64,000 nucleotides of DNA from Flexithrix dorotheae DSM 6795 (GTDB lineage: Bacteria > Bacteroidota > Bacteroidia > Cytophagales > Flammeovirgaceae). The first letter of the stretch is position 1, and each line of letters begins with the position of its first letter. The stretch is from the NCBI RefSeq assembly GCF_000379765.1, contig NZ_KB903431.1:124001-188000 (forward strand), given 5' to 3'. Positions 55,273-64,000 of the stretch are shown here, piece after piece. Made by a program: the position numbers and the translations under genes. The notes below the pieces were generated by a model. That model was not told the origin of the DNA. It searched no databases and saw only the letters and a program-made list of their open reading frames with translations.

Positions 55273-55284
55273 TACTGGACATTT
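55273..55284 (+). promoter_or_regulatory. Stray copy of the 12-mer in the RtcB-locus inverted repeat
   Basis: TACTGGACATTT is identical to the left arm of the 13-bp inverted repeat plus flank at 42926-42937 region. No partner arm is seen nearby; may be chance or a distant target site. Confidence 0.25.
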
Positions 55285-55426
55285 GTGTAATTGACCGGCT
55301 TGAAAATCATCAGGGAGAGGTATTCAGTGCTAATTACCAATAACAGGTAGCCAACTAAATATACTTTTCACCAAGGAAATAATGCAGAGTGTATTTAATT
55401 TGGTACTACCTGTTTTAAAAGATTAT

Positions 55427-57235
55427 TTATTGATACAAACTGATTTCGGCAAGGGCCGCAAACCTGTTTCCATCATGGGAGGAAATAGGCTTAAATCGAA
55501 AATACTTTAATGAAACTTGAGTTGGAAAATTAAAATCCTGTGGATTTGCAGAATTATCAAGCGAGAAATTCCCAATACTTTCCCAATTTTCACCATCTGT
55601 ACTTCCCAGTATTTCAAATTCTTTAATTTTTCTCGAACCATTCCTTTGAACAATGGTGAGCCCTTTAACACTTTTAGATTCTTTAAGGTCAATCTTAATA
55701 AGGTGAGGATAGCTAAATTCTTTTTCGCAGGTTGTCCAGCAAGAATGCCAATAGGTGCTGTAATCATTATCTATGATTAAGCTGGCAAGCCCGTTTGTAC
55801 CTTCTCCACTGGTTTCCTCTGAGCTAAACGCCAGAATTTCCCAGTTGGATTTATCAAGGTATTCATGCTCTACAGGTTCAGGCACCTCAGGTACTTCCAA
55901 TTGAGTAAAATCTATATTCGGAGCATTCCCTTTGGTTGCTCTTTCAAAATAAACATCAGGGGCTGTATGGTCTTTAATAAAACCACAGTTTTGAAGGTAA
56001 AATGCTTCATTTTCTACACCTCCTGTAAAATCCAATCTGACTTTTTTTCGTCCTGTGGCATCTGCAGTAAATTTTGCTTTGGTAAGCTCATTCCATTTTC
56101 CATCACTATCAAATGCCCATTGATTATCATAAAAGGCTTTTCTTGAAATATTTCCGGTTTTTGTATTGAAGTTTTCCAAAAAGGAATGAAAACGGGTAAG
56201 GTAGGTATTGGTATAAGGTCTTCTAAAACTGGCAATCAATTTCCATTCTCCGACTTCCGGTGCAAAAAAATAGGCCGTAAAATCTGTAGAATTATTGCCG
56301 GCTGGTTCTCCCTTTAATAAAAATTTGTAGGTGTTGCCCGCTACCCAGTTGTATTTCAGGTAACTTTGTCCTCCTGAGCCTTCTCCCCCAAAAGCATTGA
56401 TGGTTACCCCATCGCCATACCCTAATAATTGAACCTGATAATCTTCTGGAATTTCCCCTGGGTTATCCGTTACATAAGGGCTCCAAACTGAAAATAGTAC
56501 CCTTCTTTCAGATTCACTATTAACCTGAATTCCAAAGTAACCTTCTCCAAACCCGTTTGACATAAAATATGAACCAATTACATCTTCACCTTCCGGCACT
56601 GTAATTTCATTGTAATACCAAGTGAAATCCTTATTTTCTGGTAAGGCATAGGACAGGTGGATAGATGGCCCTCTTCTTCCAAAATAAAAATCTTCTTCAT
56701 TTTCAATAAAATGGACTTCTCCGGAAACCGCAGAGCCCCCAATAAGCACTTCTTGTATTTCCCCAAAACTATCAGATGCTTTCTCTATACCCTGAATTTC
56801 AATGAAGTGATAACCTGCAGATTCCAGGTTAAAATTACCCACTTCAATATCCTGGAAATTGGTATTGGATACCTGAATTTCCTTTGATTCTCCTCCCACA
56901 GAAATCTTGATAAGGGAGTTATTATCAGGAACTTTTATGTTTAATCCTACCTGCAGATTCCCGGACTGATTAGTCCAAAAATAGGTACGTATAACATCAT
57001 CAGCGCTTTGCCAGTTATGGATTCCATTGTTATTGATGAGCTGTTCATTTTGAGTAATATTATTCAATACCCAACTGTTACCACCGGCTGGAATTCTATA
57101 GGAAAAATCTGTGAATTCTGTTTGTTGGTTATCCTGATCTGGGGAAAATAAAACAGTATCAGGCGCACATCCAAAGATGAAAGGTAAAAAGAAAAAGGTA
57201 AAATTAAATAGCATCAGGGAACTGGTTTTTTTCAT
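55427..57235 (-). CDS. DUF3472/DUF5077 lipoprotein with C-terminal discoidin (F5/8 type C) domain
   Basis: 602 residues. Lipobox IFGC, DUF5077-like domain (about 40-155; YRIPAGGNSWVLNN), DUF3472 (about 175-400; IHLSYALPENKDFTWYYNEITVPEGEDVIGSYFMSNGFGEGYFGIQ), then a discoidin domain (about 445-600; LIIDNDYSTYWHS, FEILGSTDGENWES). A surface protein probably binding or acting on polysaccharide. It is the downstream partner of the SusCD genes, on the same strand, beyond a hairpin. Confidence 0.85.
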   Translation of the reverse strand: MKKTSSLMLFNFTFFFLPFIFGCAPDTVLFSPDQDNQQTEFTDFSYRIPAGGNSWVLNNITQNEQLINNNGIHNWQSADDVIRTYFWTNQSGNLQVGLNIKVPDNNSLIKISVGGESKEIQVSNTNFQDIEVGNFNLESAGYHFIEIQGIEKASDSFGEIQEVLIGGSAVSGEVHFIENEEDFYFGRRGPSIHLSYALPENKDFTWYYNEITVPEGEDVIGSYFMSNGFGEGYFGIQVNSESERRVLFSVWSPYVTDNPGEIPEDYQVQLLGYGDGVTINAFGGEGSGGQSYLKYNWVAGNTYKFLLKGEPAGNNSTDFTAYFFAPEVGEWKLIASFRRPYTNTYLTRFHSFLENFNTKTGNISRKAFYDNQWAFDSDGKWNELTKAKFTADATGRKKVRLDFTGGVENEAFYLQNCGFIKDHTAPDVYFERATKGNAPNIDFTQLEVPEVPEPVEHEYLDKSNWEILAFSSEETSGEGTNGLASLIIDNDYSTYWHSCWTTCEKEFSYPHLIKIDLKESKSVKGLTIVQRNGSRKIKEFEILGSTDGENWESIGNFSLDNSANPQDFNFPTQVSLKYFRFKPISSHDGNRFAALAEISLYQ

Positions 57236-57535
57236 TTATAAAGTGATAAATATAGGTGAATTAAAGCGTTTCAATTTTTTATTTGGTGATAAATAAAACC
57301 TTACAAAACTGCTTTCCCACTAAGTAAAACTGGAGGTTTTTCAGGTAAAGAAAAATTTGGAAAAACTCCTATACTGAATTTCATGAATGACTATTCATTC
57401 ATTATCAGTAAGTTATCTTTTATGTCGATGAAGAAGTTAAAAATATTTTCAGGTGCTGTTACCCTCAAGATTAGCTTTTGAGATTTTGGTGAGTAGGGTT
57501 AAAGAATAGGTACAATGTTGTGTAATCAAAAGTGA

Positions 57536-57563
57536 AAGTCCCAAAGTAAAAACTCTGGGACTT
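57536..57563 (-). terminator. Hairpin after SusD gene
   Basis: 8-bp stem (57536-57543 with 57556-57563) just after the SusD stop; no strong T run on the minus strand, so termination may be partial. Confidence 0.5.
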
Positions 57564-57570
57564 ATCCTTT

Positions 57571-59223
57571 TTAATCATTCTGAATTAGTGTTGGTTGCGC
57601 ATTGATCTGGCTTTCCGGAATGTATTCAATTACCCTATTATCAGTTGGTTCAACTTCAAAATAAGGATTGTTGCCATTCAGGTGAGTACCAGGATAATGT
57701 CTGTCCATCACTTTGTTATTTCTAAAAACATCAAATTTTCTGTGGCCTTCATAGGCAAGTTCTAATCTTCTTTCATCCAAAACCACATCCAGTAACTCTT
57801 TGCCTTCCGGGAATTCCGCAGCAGAATTGTATGCAGGAATACCTGCTCTTTCTCTAATAATATTAATATTTTCCAAAGCAGAGGCAGTATTGCCTAATTT
57901 AGCAAAAGCTTCAGCTTTATTGAGATACAATTCTGCTAATCTTGAAACTACTGGCGACCATAAATGAGGTACATCTTCCTGTTGAGAAGCTTTGAGGATA
58001 TAAAATTTAGGATATCCATTTCTCTTATCCATGTCAAAGTCTTTCACAAGGGCGATTTTTTCATTGGAATCATTCAGGTAATAATACTTAGTCAAATCAC
58101 CAACTTCTTCTGAAAGTACCTCATAATTGGTATCTCCATCTGTAAAATAGGTCTTACCGCTTTCTTCAAAAGTTAGTCTGAACTGGTATTTAAAAGTGTC
58201 ATCAATCCAGTAAACTACAGGAATCTTATTTCCATCATTATCGGTTAAATATTGTGGGTCAATAAAGCTTCTTCTTACATCCTCAGGGTTTTGATCAATT
58301 AATGATAAATAGGAGTTTGAAGCATACATTTCACCCCAGCCAGCTCCCTGGATATTGGCGTATAAGCTTCCCACAGTATACCATCCATGGTTATAATCTG
58401 ATTCTTCCAGATATTTAAAACAGAAAATAGTTTCAGAGTTATCATCTGGGTTCATATTGAAATAACCGGGCAGGAGATTAGTAGAAACCAGTGAATAATT
58501 GCCTGATGAAATTACCTTGTCAGCATATTCAATGGCTTTCTGGTTGTCTTCCATGTATAAATAAACCCTTGATAACAATGCCTGAGCAGCCTCCTTGGTA
58601 GCATATGAATTGCTTTTTGTAAGGGTCATTAAGGATTCTGCTTTTAATAAATCCTGTACCACCTGATCGTATACTTCACCTACGGTATTTCTATCGGGAA
58701 GATCATCAATTTCCGCAGAAGTTTTAAGGGGTACACCCAGGTTTGATGTTCCCTGAGAATAGGGCCGGCCAAAAACATTCACCAGCTGAAAATATATTAA
58801 AGCCCTTAAGTAGTAATTTTCACCAATTAAGTGGTCCATTTCAATAGTTTCCCCTTCGGTGGCCAGTTCAATTACTTTGTTGCATCCAACAACCGCCTTA
58901 TAACCTGCTGACCAAAAATTATTAGCTCTTCCACTGGTGGTAATATTTTGGTAGTTATAGGAATAAAACAAAGGATCAGTTGTCGTTCCACTTAACGAAA
59001 CATTGTCTCCAGGGTACTCTGAAAGACGATGCAATTGAGGGGCAAACCCGTTGCCATCAGCATCTCCTTTTAATAGGGCATAATTACCAAGAGTCGCTGA
59101 TTCTAATCCACCTTCTCCACCGAATAATTCTTCGGAGGCAATGGAGTCATAAGGAAATCGCTCTATATCACAGGCAATTAATAAAGTTGCCAGTAGAATG
59201 GAAAAAATATATTTATTCATCAT
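57571..59223 (-). CDS. SusD/RagB-family lipoprotein
   Basis: 550 residues with lipobox LLIAC, the SusD N-terminal domain of TPR-like repeats (about 85-300) and the C-terminal part ending in SQINAQP, like the LYPIP/YIPESQI ends of the family. It binds glycan at the surface and caps the SusC channel. Encoded 20 bases after susC. Confidence 0.95.
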   Translation of the reverse strand: MMNKYIFSILLATLLIACDIERFPYDSIASEELFGGEGGLESATLGNYALLKGDADGNGFAPQLHRLSEYPGDNVSLSGTTTDPLFYSYNYQNITTSGRANNFWSAGYKAVVGCNKVIELATEGETIEMDHLIGENYYLRALIYFQLVNVFGRPYSQGTSNLGVPLKTSAEIDDLPDRNTVGEVYDQVVQDLLKAESLMTLTKSNSYATKEAAQALLSRVYLYMEDNQKAIEYADKVISSGNYSLVSTNLLPGYFNMNPDDNSETIFCFKYLEESDYNHGWYTVGSLYANIQGAGWGEMYASNSYLSLIDQNPEDVRRSFIDPQYLTDNDGNKIPVVYWIDDTFKYQFRLTFEESGKTYFTDGDTNYEVLSEEVGDLTKYYYLNDSNEKIALVKDFDMDKRNGYPKFYILKASQQEDVPHLWSPVVSRLAELYLNKAEAFAKLGNTASALENINIIRERAGIPAYNSAAEFPEGKELLDVVLDERRLELAYEGHRKFDVFRNNKVMDRHYPGTHLNGNNPYFEVEPTDNRVIEYIPESQINAQPTLIQND

Positions 59224-59243
59224 TTTTATTCTGATTTTTTAAA

Positions 59244-62200
59244 TTAGAAAGTAAGGTTTAAACCAAGTGATAATCGCTTAGCAACAGGGTAAAGAGAACT
59301 GGAATAGCCTTGTCCGTAACTAGAGTTCACACCTACCTCAGGGTCCATTCCGGAATAACCCGTGAAAGTCAATAAATTATCTCCAGACACATATAGCTCA
59401 AGGTTTCTTATTCCGGCATTTCCTATCAGATTTTGTGGGAAAGCATAACCAAGCCTTACGTTCCTGAGTCTTAAATAGCTTCCATCTTCTAAATATCTGG
59501 AAGAAGTTTTATTGGATAAATTGTTACCTCCGAATAAAGCTCTTGGGTGTGTAGCCACATCACCAGGCTCCTGCCATCTGCTCCATCCATCAGCAAGCTC
59601 CTGTTGGTTGTAAGTTGGATAGGCTCCATCAGAGTCGTAAAGTTCTCTGCTTGAATTATAAATTTTCCCACCTTTTGTGAAGGCAAAATTTGCACTCAGT
59701 GATATCCCTTTATAAGACATACTTGAAGAAAATCCACCGTAGAAATCTGGGGATGCAGTTCCAACAATTTGTTTGGTAGCCGCATTGTAATCAGTGGTAA
59801 CAGATGTTTCACCTGTTGTCTCATCAACTACTTCCCACAAAGGGTCTCCGGTTTCCGGATCAACACCTAACCATTTTCGCATAAACCAGGAATTGAAGTC
59901 TTCCCCAACTTGTGAAACTTTCACACCTCTGTCAATATCTTGTCCTTCAAAAAGTTCGGTCACTTCATTTTTGTTGACACCTATATTCCCACTTACGGTC
60001 CAGGAAAATGTATTTTGATCTCCGGTAAAAATATCATAAGATACTAAAGCTTCGAATCCTTTGTTTTGAACCCCACCTATGTTTTCCCAATAGCCTGAAT
60101 ATCCACTGGTAGATGGTAAACTCACATAGTAAAGCAGGTCTGAAGTGTTTTTATTATAGTATTCAAGTGTTAAACCTACTTTGTTGAAAATCCTGGTATC
60201 CAAACCAATGTTAGTCTGGTAGGATTTTTCCCAGGCCAAATCATCATTTCCTAATTGAGAAGGGGTAGTTGCTGGAAATCCATCATAAGTAGTGCTTAAA
60301 CTATAAAGGTCGTATTGCGGATATAGTGAACTTGGCCTGTTACCTACTGCTCCATAACTTGCCCTCAGCTTCAACTGATCGATTTGATCTACATCGAAAA
60401 AGCTTTCATTATGGATATTCCATCCGGCACTTGCTGAGTAAAATGTTCCATATTGGTTGTTTTTTCCAAAATTTGATGCACCATCCCTTCGGATTGAAAA
60501 CTGGGCTAAATAACGGTCATCAAAAGCATATTCAAAATTGAATAGCAGAGATTGTAGCGCATAATCGTTAGTAGTTCCCGATACATTTCCTGGAGTAGCA
60601 GTATTATCCAGGATTTCAGTACCTGAAACTATTCCGTAGCCAGTAGCACCGGTACTTTCATATTTGTAGTCATTATATTCATAGGCAACCAATGCATTCA
60701 GACTATGGCTTCCAAATACTTTGGAATATTTTACCATTTGGTTGGTAAAGGTGGTGATCCTTTTAGCAAATGATTTATATAATTGACCGTTGTTGGCTTC
60801 ACCTGAAATAGATTTTGGATCAGTATAAGACATTCCATCACTATAATACAAGGTTACCCCATTTGTGGAAATGAACCTCAGGTTTGGCAATATCTCATAT
60901 TCAAAATCAAAGTTTGAAAACATGTTATAGGATTGTCCCTTGCTGTAGTTCCATTGCAGATCATATAAATAATTGCTTTCATCTCTACCATACCAATCCA
61001 CACCACTTGCTTTGGGGTTGATTACTTCTCCATCAGCGGTATAGGGATTGTCCCATGGCAAATAGGTATACATGGAATACAGTGAGTGTTGCTGGTTGTA
61101 ATTCTTGGTGTAGTTTACATTCACTTTTGGTTTTAATACCAATTTGTCATTTACCTGATAATCATGGTTTAACCTAAAGCTTAACCTGTTATAATCATAA
61201 CCTTTTACAGTACCTTTTTCATCATAATAACCTAGAGAAATATAGGTTTTTGATTTATCGGTGCCTGCGGTAAATGCCAGTGAATGATCCTGGGTAAGAC
61301 CAGTTTGTGTTCCATTGGCGAACCAGTCAAAATCATTGGCCAATACATCTTCAGAAAACCAGTCTGGAATATTGTCCTGATTGCCAAATTGTAAATAATA
61401 ATCATACAATTGCTGAGAATTCATCACTTTAAAATTCCCGTTATTAAAATTAGCAGATCCTATTCTCGAAGAAATGGTTAAAGAGCTTTTGCCTTCTTCT
61501 GCCTGTTTGCTTGTCACTACGATTACCCCATTTGCTCCTCTTGAACCATATAAGGCTGTGGCTGAAGCATCTTTCAATACAGAAATAGAGGCAATTTCAT
61601 TAGGGTTGATATTGGGCACACCATGAACAATTACCCCATCTACTACCCAAAGCGGACTAACACTACCGTTCATTGAAGTGATACCCCTGATTCTTATGGA
61701 AGGGCTTGACCCGGGCTGACCGGAACCCTGAATAACCTGAACACCTGCTGCCTTTCCTTGTAATAGGTTTGACACATTGGGGGAAGTTACATCTGTAAGC
61801 TCATCTGCATCGATGGTGGCCACAGAAGCGGTTACTTCAGATTTTTTCTGAGAAGTATAACCTACTATAATTACTTCTTCCAGTTCTTCCAAATCAGGCA
61901 CCATAGCCACATCAATAACGGATTGATTTAATACCTGAGCTTCATAAACTTCAAAACCAATGTAGCTAAATTGTAAAGTGGCATCCTCTGGTGCAGAGAG
62001 AGAATATTTCCCGTCAAGGTCTGTAGTGGTCCCCTGAACCGTACCTTTTATAACAATGCTAACCCCTGGTAAAGGGTCTCCATCTGCTTTGGAAGTGACT
62101 GTTCCTTTAATGAGGGATTGTACCGGTGTTACTTTGTTGGTGGTTGCTTCTGGTAGGCTAGACCTTTTGGCAATCATATCCTGCGACCAGGCTATTTGGC

Positions 62201-62258
62201 CCATCAGTAAAATTAGTCCGGTAAGAAGGAGGGTCTTACCTAGTAATAATTTAGTCAT
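59244..62258 (-). CDS. SusC/RagA-family TonB-dependent outer-membrane transporter
   Basis: 1004 residues: signal peptide, a carboxypeptidase-D regulatory-like domain (about 47-130; IKGTVTSKADGDPLPGVSIVIKGT), plug domain with VSPNVSNLLQGKAAGVQV and DGVIVHGVPNINPNEIASISVLKDASATALYGSRGANGVIVVTS, and a 22-strand barrel ending LNLTF. Imports glycan or other ligand with SusD. No anti-sigma/sigma pair beside it. Confidence 0.97.
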   Translation of the reverse strand: MTKLLLGKTLLLTGLILLMGQIAWSQDMIAKRSSLPEATTNKVTPVQSLIKGTVTSKADGDPLPGVSIVIKGTVQGTTTDLDGKYSLSAPEDATLQFSYIGFEVYEAQVLNQSVIDVAMVPDLEELEEVIIVGYTSQKKSEVTASVATIDADELTDVTSPNVSNLLQGKAAGVQVIQGSGQPGSSPSIRIRGITSMNGSVSPLWVVDGVIVHGVPNINPNEIASISVLKDASATALYGSRGANGVIVVTSKQAEEGKSSLTISSRIGSANFNNGNFKVMNSQQLYDYYLQFGNQDNIPDWFSEDVLANDFDWFANGTQTGLTQDHSLAFTAGTDKSKTYISLGYYDEKGTVKGYDYNRLSFRLNHDYQVNDKLVLKPKVNVNYTKNYNQQHSLYSMYTYLPWDNPYTADGEVINPKASGVDWYGRDESNYLYDLQWNYSKGQSYNMFSNFDFEYEILPNLRFISTNGVTLYYSDGMSYTDPKSISGEANNGQLYKSFAKRITTFTNQMVKYSKVFGSHSLNALVAYEYNDYKYESTGATGYGIVSGTEILDNTATPGNVSGTTNDYALQSLLFNFEYAFDDRYLAQFSIRRDGASNFGKNNQYGTFYSASAGWNIHNESFFDVDQIDQLKLRASYGAVGNRPSSLYPQYDLYSLSTTYDGFPATTPSQLGNDDLAWEKSYQTNIGLDTRIFNKVGLTLEYYNKNTSDLLYYVSLPSTSGYSGYWENIGGVQNKGFEALVSYDIFTGDQNTFSWTVSGNIGVNKNEVTELFEGQDIDRGVKVSQVGEDFNSWFMRKWLGVDPETGDPLWEVVDETTGETSVTTDYNAATKQIVGTASPDFYGGFSSSMSYKGISLSANFAFTKGGKIYNSSRELYDSDGAYPTYNQQELADGWSRWQEPGDVATHPRALFGGNNLSNKTSSRYLEDGSYLRLRNVRLGYAFPQNLIGNAGIRNLELYVSGDNLLTFTGYSGMDPEVGVNSSYGQGYSSSLYPVAKRLSLGLNLTF

Positions 62259-62388
62259 TTAGATTAGATTTAAATGTGAAAAAAAATAATTTTTTGCTAC
62301 CCTTTTCTGAGGATGAATGTTTAAATTTTGATATTAATCGTAAAAGATAGGGTGAAAAATCAGTCAAGATAGGGGTAAAATTTCGGCT

Positions 62389-62432
62389 AAAAACCTGCCT
62401 ATCTCGCAGATAGGCTATAAAAGCAGGTTTTT
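62389..62432 (-). terminator. Terminator after DUF3472 gene
   Basis: Nested hairpin: outer AAAACCTGC/GCAGGTTTT around inner GCCTATCT/AGATAGGC; T-rich on both sides. It separates the partial DUF3472 gene from susC. The remaining bases to 62704 are AT-rich and empty, as is 57236-57535. Confidence 0.85.
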
Positions 62433-62704
62433 TCAAAAAAAATCCGTATTAATTTATTGTAAATAAAATATTAGAGTCCTATTAAGGTGAAATTTACTTT
62501 TTAAGGAGGAGGCTAAATTGCTGTGAATTCAGCTTTACCTTAACATGATTAGACTAATTTTCGGTTTTTTATGAACCTTAAAGGAAATAGGATAAGGGAG
62601 AATAATAAAATGAGCATTTGGAATATTTAAAGTGATCTACTTACTCAGTTTGGTAATATTAAGGCAAAGGTACCTTAATTTTTCCAATCTTGTCCGGGTA
62701 AACT

Positions 62705-64000
62705 TTAAAGGGATTGGGGAATTTTTGGCAATTCTGTCAGGTTGGGATGTTGACCTGTACCTCCCTGCCTGTTAAATTCATCTCCATAAATTGCGGTTTG
62801 TGTTTTGAAACCTCCATTAAATAAAAAGAACTCTCCATTTTTCACGCCACCTCCATAATCCTGTCTTTCCTTTTTTCCTGTTTCATCATGGGAAAAATAA
62901 CTTTTAGTTAACTCTATCCAATCTCCTTTGGAAGTCCTTACCCACGGGTTACTAAAAGTAGCCTTTCTTTCCAGCTCCCCATTCTCCCCTTCAAAGTTTT
63001 CTACAAAGGCGTATAAATTATTGAGATATTTCCCATCCTTAGGGGTTTTAAATTTGGCTACAAGTTGCCACTGGCCAGTTTCCGGGCCCAGGAAATATGC
63101 AGTATGAATTGTGGAAGTGCCTTTTGGCTCAGCATGTATTAGGAACTTATATGTGATTTCAGTACTCCAGTCATATTCCATAAGGCAATGGTTACCAGTT
63201 CCTTCTATGGCAAATTTCTCCTCAAATACATTTTTGCCTTTGGCTAGAAGTTTTACTTTATCTTCATCTTTCACCTGGCTTGTATCAATGGTTTCATTTC
63301 CACTATCCCATACCGAAAAGATTATTTTTCTTTCTGTGGGGCTAATCACCTGCATACCAAAATACCCTCGATGAAATCCACAACTCATAAAATAGGAATT
63401 GACAGGGTCCATGCCTTTAGGAACACGAATTTCATTATAAAACCATTCTATTTCCTGCCCATTTTCAATTGGATATCTCAAGTGGACTGAAGCTGCATTT
63501 TTTCGGGGTTTGGAATTAAAGAGGGCCTCTCTGGCAATTTCACCGGAAAGTACGAAAGATTTAATGTCAGGAAATTGCCTGCCATTTTTATCAATTCCTT
63601 TCAGGGTAATTTCATAGTACCCAGGTTTAGGAATAGAAAACTCTCCAATCTTTTGCTGTTGATAATCAGCTGATTTGTTAAAGTTAATAACTTTACTTTC
63701 CCCGGCTAAAGTAATATGAAGCCTTGCAGATTCGGAATGAGGTAGTCTGGATAAGAGGTCCAGGTTTATAGTGCCTGTTTGATTGAATTTGACATATATT
63801 TTAATTTCGGGGGATTTTTCTTTCCAATTTATAATTCCGTCTGTTTCGCTTATTGAAACCGATGGAGATTCCATTGGAGAGATATAAGCGGTAAAGGCTG
63901 GTACAGATGTTTGGTATATTGTAGGCCTGGAGTTGGATGCTGGGACTTCTTCAAAAAAGAATAAGTTCCCTATTTTTCCACAGGAACTGGTTGTAAATAA
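62705..64000 (-). CDS. DUF3472 lipoprotein, 5' end beyond the window
   Basis: The frame is open to the window edge: besides the 389 residues after the ATG at 63874, 42 further in-frame residues are visible upstream, including a TTSSCG lipobox, so the real start lies a few codons beyond 64000. The visible part has a DUF5077-like start and DUF3472 core (IEWFYNEIRVPKGMDPVNSYFMSCGFHRGYFGMQV). It is the upstream neighbour of SusC. Confidence 0.85.
   Translation of the reverse strand, partial: LFTTSSCGKIGNLFFFEEVPASNSRPTIYQTSVPAFTAYISPMESPSVSISETDGIINWKEKSPEIKIYVKFNQTGTINLDLLSRLPHSESARLHITLAGESKVINFNKSADYQQQKIGEFSIPKPGYYEITLKGIDKNGRQFPDIKSFVLSGEIAREALFNSKPRKNAASVHLRYPIENGQEIEWFYNEIRVPKGMDPVNSYFMSCGFHRGYFGMQVISPTERKIIFSVWDSGNETIDTSQVKDEDKVKLLAKGKNVFEEKFAIEGTGNHCLMEYDWSTEITYKFLIHAEPKGTSTIHTAYFLGPETGQWQLVAKFKTPKDGKYLNNLYAFVENFEGENGELERKATFSNPWVRTSKGDWIELTKSYFSHDETGKKERQDYGGGVKNGEFFLFNGGFKTQTAIYGDEFNRQGGTGQHPNLTELPKIPQSL

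Noticed and set aside
1-64000. CRISPR arrays, prophage or integrated element
   Set aside because: No regularly spaced repeats, no integrase, transposase or phage genes were found, and gene order looks like ordinary chromosome.

Overview
The window is about 64 kb of low-GC chromosome from a member of the Bacteroidota, most likely a Cytophagales-type marine or environmental organism. Evidence: SusC/SusD pairs, a T9SS C-terminal sorting domain, TAnnTTTG-type -7 promoter elements, many SPII lipoproteins and typical Bacteroidota families (VCBS/UnbV lipoprotein, DUF3472). I see no phage, conjugative element, complete insertion sequence, rRNA operon or CRISPR array.

Layout. 1-2183: tail of a starch-type locus (SusD C-terminus, then a GH13 amylase lipoprotein-route protein). 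2448-9358: a seven-gene minus-strand operon (TetR, LolA-like, two FtsX-type permeases, ATPase, class III cyclase, outer-membrane barrel) behind a perfect TetR-like operator. 9666-18416: MATE pump, DUF819 protein, AraC regulator, TPR protein, PspA with YbjN partner, S9 peptidase, Rof. 18664-38186: mostly single housekeeping or accessory genes: PKD/LamG lipoprotein, ferritin, S1/P1 nuclease, sigma factor, a four-gene minus cluster with a eukaryotic-type N-terminal glutamine amidase, a large VCBS lipoprotein, ApbE, SDR, SIMPL protein and malic enzyme. 39541-45746: an RNA-repair locus (below). 45755-53054: serine hydrolase, ECF sigma factor, GMC dehydrogenase with its small subunit, lactonase, membrane protein. 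53648-64000: DM13 lipoprotein, outer-membrane barrel, and a SusCD locus flanked by two DUF3472 lipoproteins, the second running off the window.

The most interesting region is 39541-45746. On the minus strand, slipin and the RNA ligase RtcB are interleaved with three tRNA-like RNAs on the same strand. Two of them (42548-42612 and 42471-42540) have tRNA parts in circularly permuted order: T arm, acceptor hairpin, D arm, with the acceptor and, in one case, the anticodon stems pairing only when the order is read as permuted. The third (40808-41012) has canonical acceptor, D and T arms but about 129 nt inserted before the T arm. Divergently transcribed are a WYL-domain regulator fused to a PhyH-type 2-oxoglutarate/Fe(II) oxygenase domain, and ttcA, a tRNA 2-thiolation enzyme. 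A perfect 13-bp inverted repeat sits just downstream of a -7-like element at each of the two divergent promoters. I read this as a candidate tRNA damage sensing and repair system with built-in broken-tRNA mimics; the permuted architecture is directly visible, the function is inference.

Other structure: a ~100-120 bp intergenic repeat in three copies (2329, 34231, 53204), each downstream of a same-strand gene and each ending with a TAnnTTTG motif; and a perfectly periodic 261-bp triplication encoding PKD domains.
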